In this document: in pieces, positions 53,933-54,088 of the stretch
Layout of the letters: each line of letters opens with the position of its first letter
How positions within the stretch are numbered: position 1 is the first letter of the stretch
From: an uncultured Allobaculum sp.
GTDB taxonomy: Bacteria; Bacillota_I; Bacilli_A; Erysipelotrichales; Erysipelotrichaceae
Assembly: GCA_910577085.1 (NCBI GenBank)
Contig: CAJTLE010000005.1
Coordinates: 1-54,088, forward strand
DNA: 54,088 nucleotides
Reading direction: 5' to 3'
Translations under genes and position numbers: made by a program
Notes under the pieces: generated by a model
The model's input: the letters and a program-made list of their open reading frames with translations, nothing else
Database searches by the model: none
Told to the model about the DNA's origin: nothing

Positions 53933-54088
53933 ATCGCTCGAAAAACATGTACTTTCTTAGTCTACAATGGTACAAATTGTAACTTATTGTACTTCAAAAA
54001 GCCTTTCGGCAGTAAATTGGAGTCATCATAGCCCTCGAAAAAACAGGTTTTCCGTTGAACCGTAAGTGCGGATAAATCCTGGAAGGCC
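53933..54088 (-). repeat. Right copy of the 156-bp inverted contig-end repeat
   Basis: Reverse complement of 6-161 with one mismatch. It starts sharply at 53933, the presumed outer end of the insertion sequence. Confidence 0.93.
53962..54088 (-). CDS. C-terminal fragment of a transposase (right window edge)
   Basis: A partial frame entering from the right edge, the same as 1-132 apart from one codon near the stop (Leu for Ser). The two copies face outward, so each element body lies beyond the window. Confidence 0.6.
   Translation of the reverse strand, partial: AFQDLSALTVQRKTCFFEGYDDSNLLPKGFLKYNKLQFVPL

Overview
The window looks like the origin-of-replication region of a low-to-mid GC Firmicutes chromosome. 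Gene content and gene order suggest an Erysipelotrichaceae-like gut bacterium: rpmH-rnpA-yidC-jag diverges from dnaA-dnaN-yaaA-recF-gyrB-gyrA, there is a short SRP RNA, an RNA polymerase delta subunit, and the neighbourhoods pth/mfd/rqcP and ywiB-argS-rpoE. The family-level assignment is inference. Both ends of the window carry the same 156-bp sequence in opposite orientation, each with the 3' end of the same transposase gene. This is therefore probably one assembly contig bounded by two copies of one insertion sequence.

Left arm (about 0.5-18 kb). Genes run mostly on the minus strand, away from the origin: a GltD/NfnB-like flavoprotein, rpoE, argS, a DUF1934 (YwiB-like) gene, a rhomboid protease, a ROK sugar kinase, rqcP-mfd, pth, jag, yidC, rnpA and rpmH. 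The one opposing gene is a stand-alone TrpB2-type tryptophan synthase behind a T-box with a Trp (UGG) specifier.

Intervening block (about 18-25 kb). rpmH and dnaA, often adjacent in Firmicutes, are separated here by a complete IS1634-like element with a 6-bp target duplication, an AraC regulator divergent from a GH13 glucosidase, and a 5'-truncated PTS/antiterminator fragment.

Origin (about 25.0-28.8 kb). There are two lobes of DnaA boxes around dnaA. The upstream lobe starts with 172-bp tandem repeats, each headed by an inverted pair of DnaA boxes. Many boxes are TTATCCCC variants. A second, unassigned motif (AAGTTGTCTGA) lies in the AT-rich part of the origin and recurs as four alternating copies near 40 kb.

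Right arm (about 28.8-54 kb). dnaN is followed directly by a solo IscB (RNA-guided HNH/RuvC nuclease, OMEGA system) with a well-structured upstream omegaRNA (HEARO RNA). The omegaRNA scaffold begins at the dnaN stop codon, so its guide would be dnaN 3'-end sequence. The element lies between dnaN and what appears to be the dnaN terminator. Next come yaaA-recF-gyrB-gyrA as a tight operon, a 2.8-kb gene-free stretch, serS, a lipoprotein, the SRP RNA, tadA-dnaX (with a consensus parS inside dnaX), recR, a HTH/coiled-coil protein resembling RacA/Par-type DNA anchors, a CYTH protein, NAD kinase and a RodA/FtsW-type SEDS protein.

Most genes serve replication, recombination, topology, translation and membrane-protein insertion. 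The accessory interest lies in the IscB/omegaRNA element, the origin repeats, the dispersed palindromic motifs in gene-free DNA, the HTH/coiled-coil protein, and GyrA/GyrB residues at known quinolone-determinant positions.
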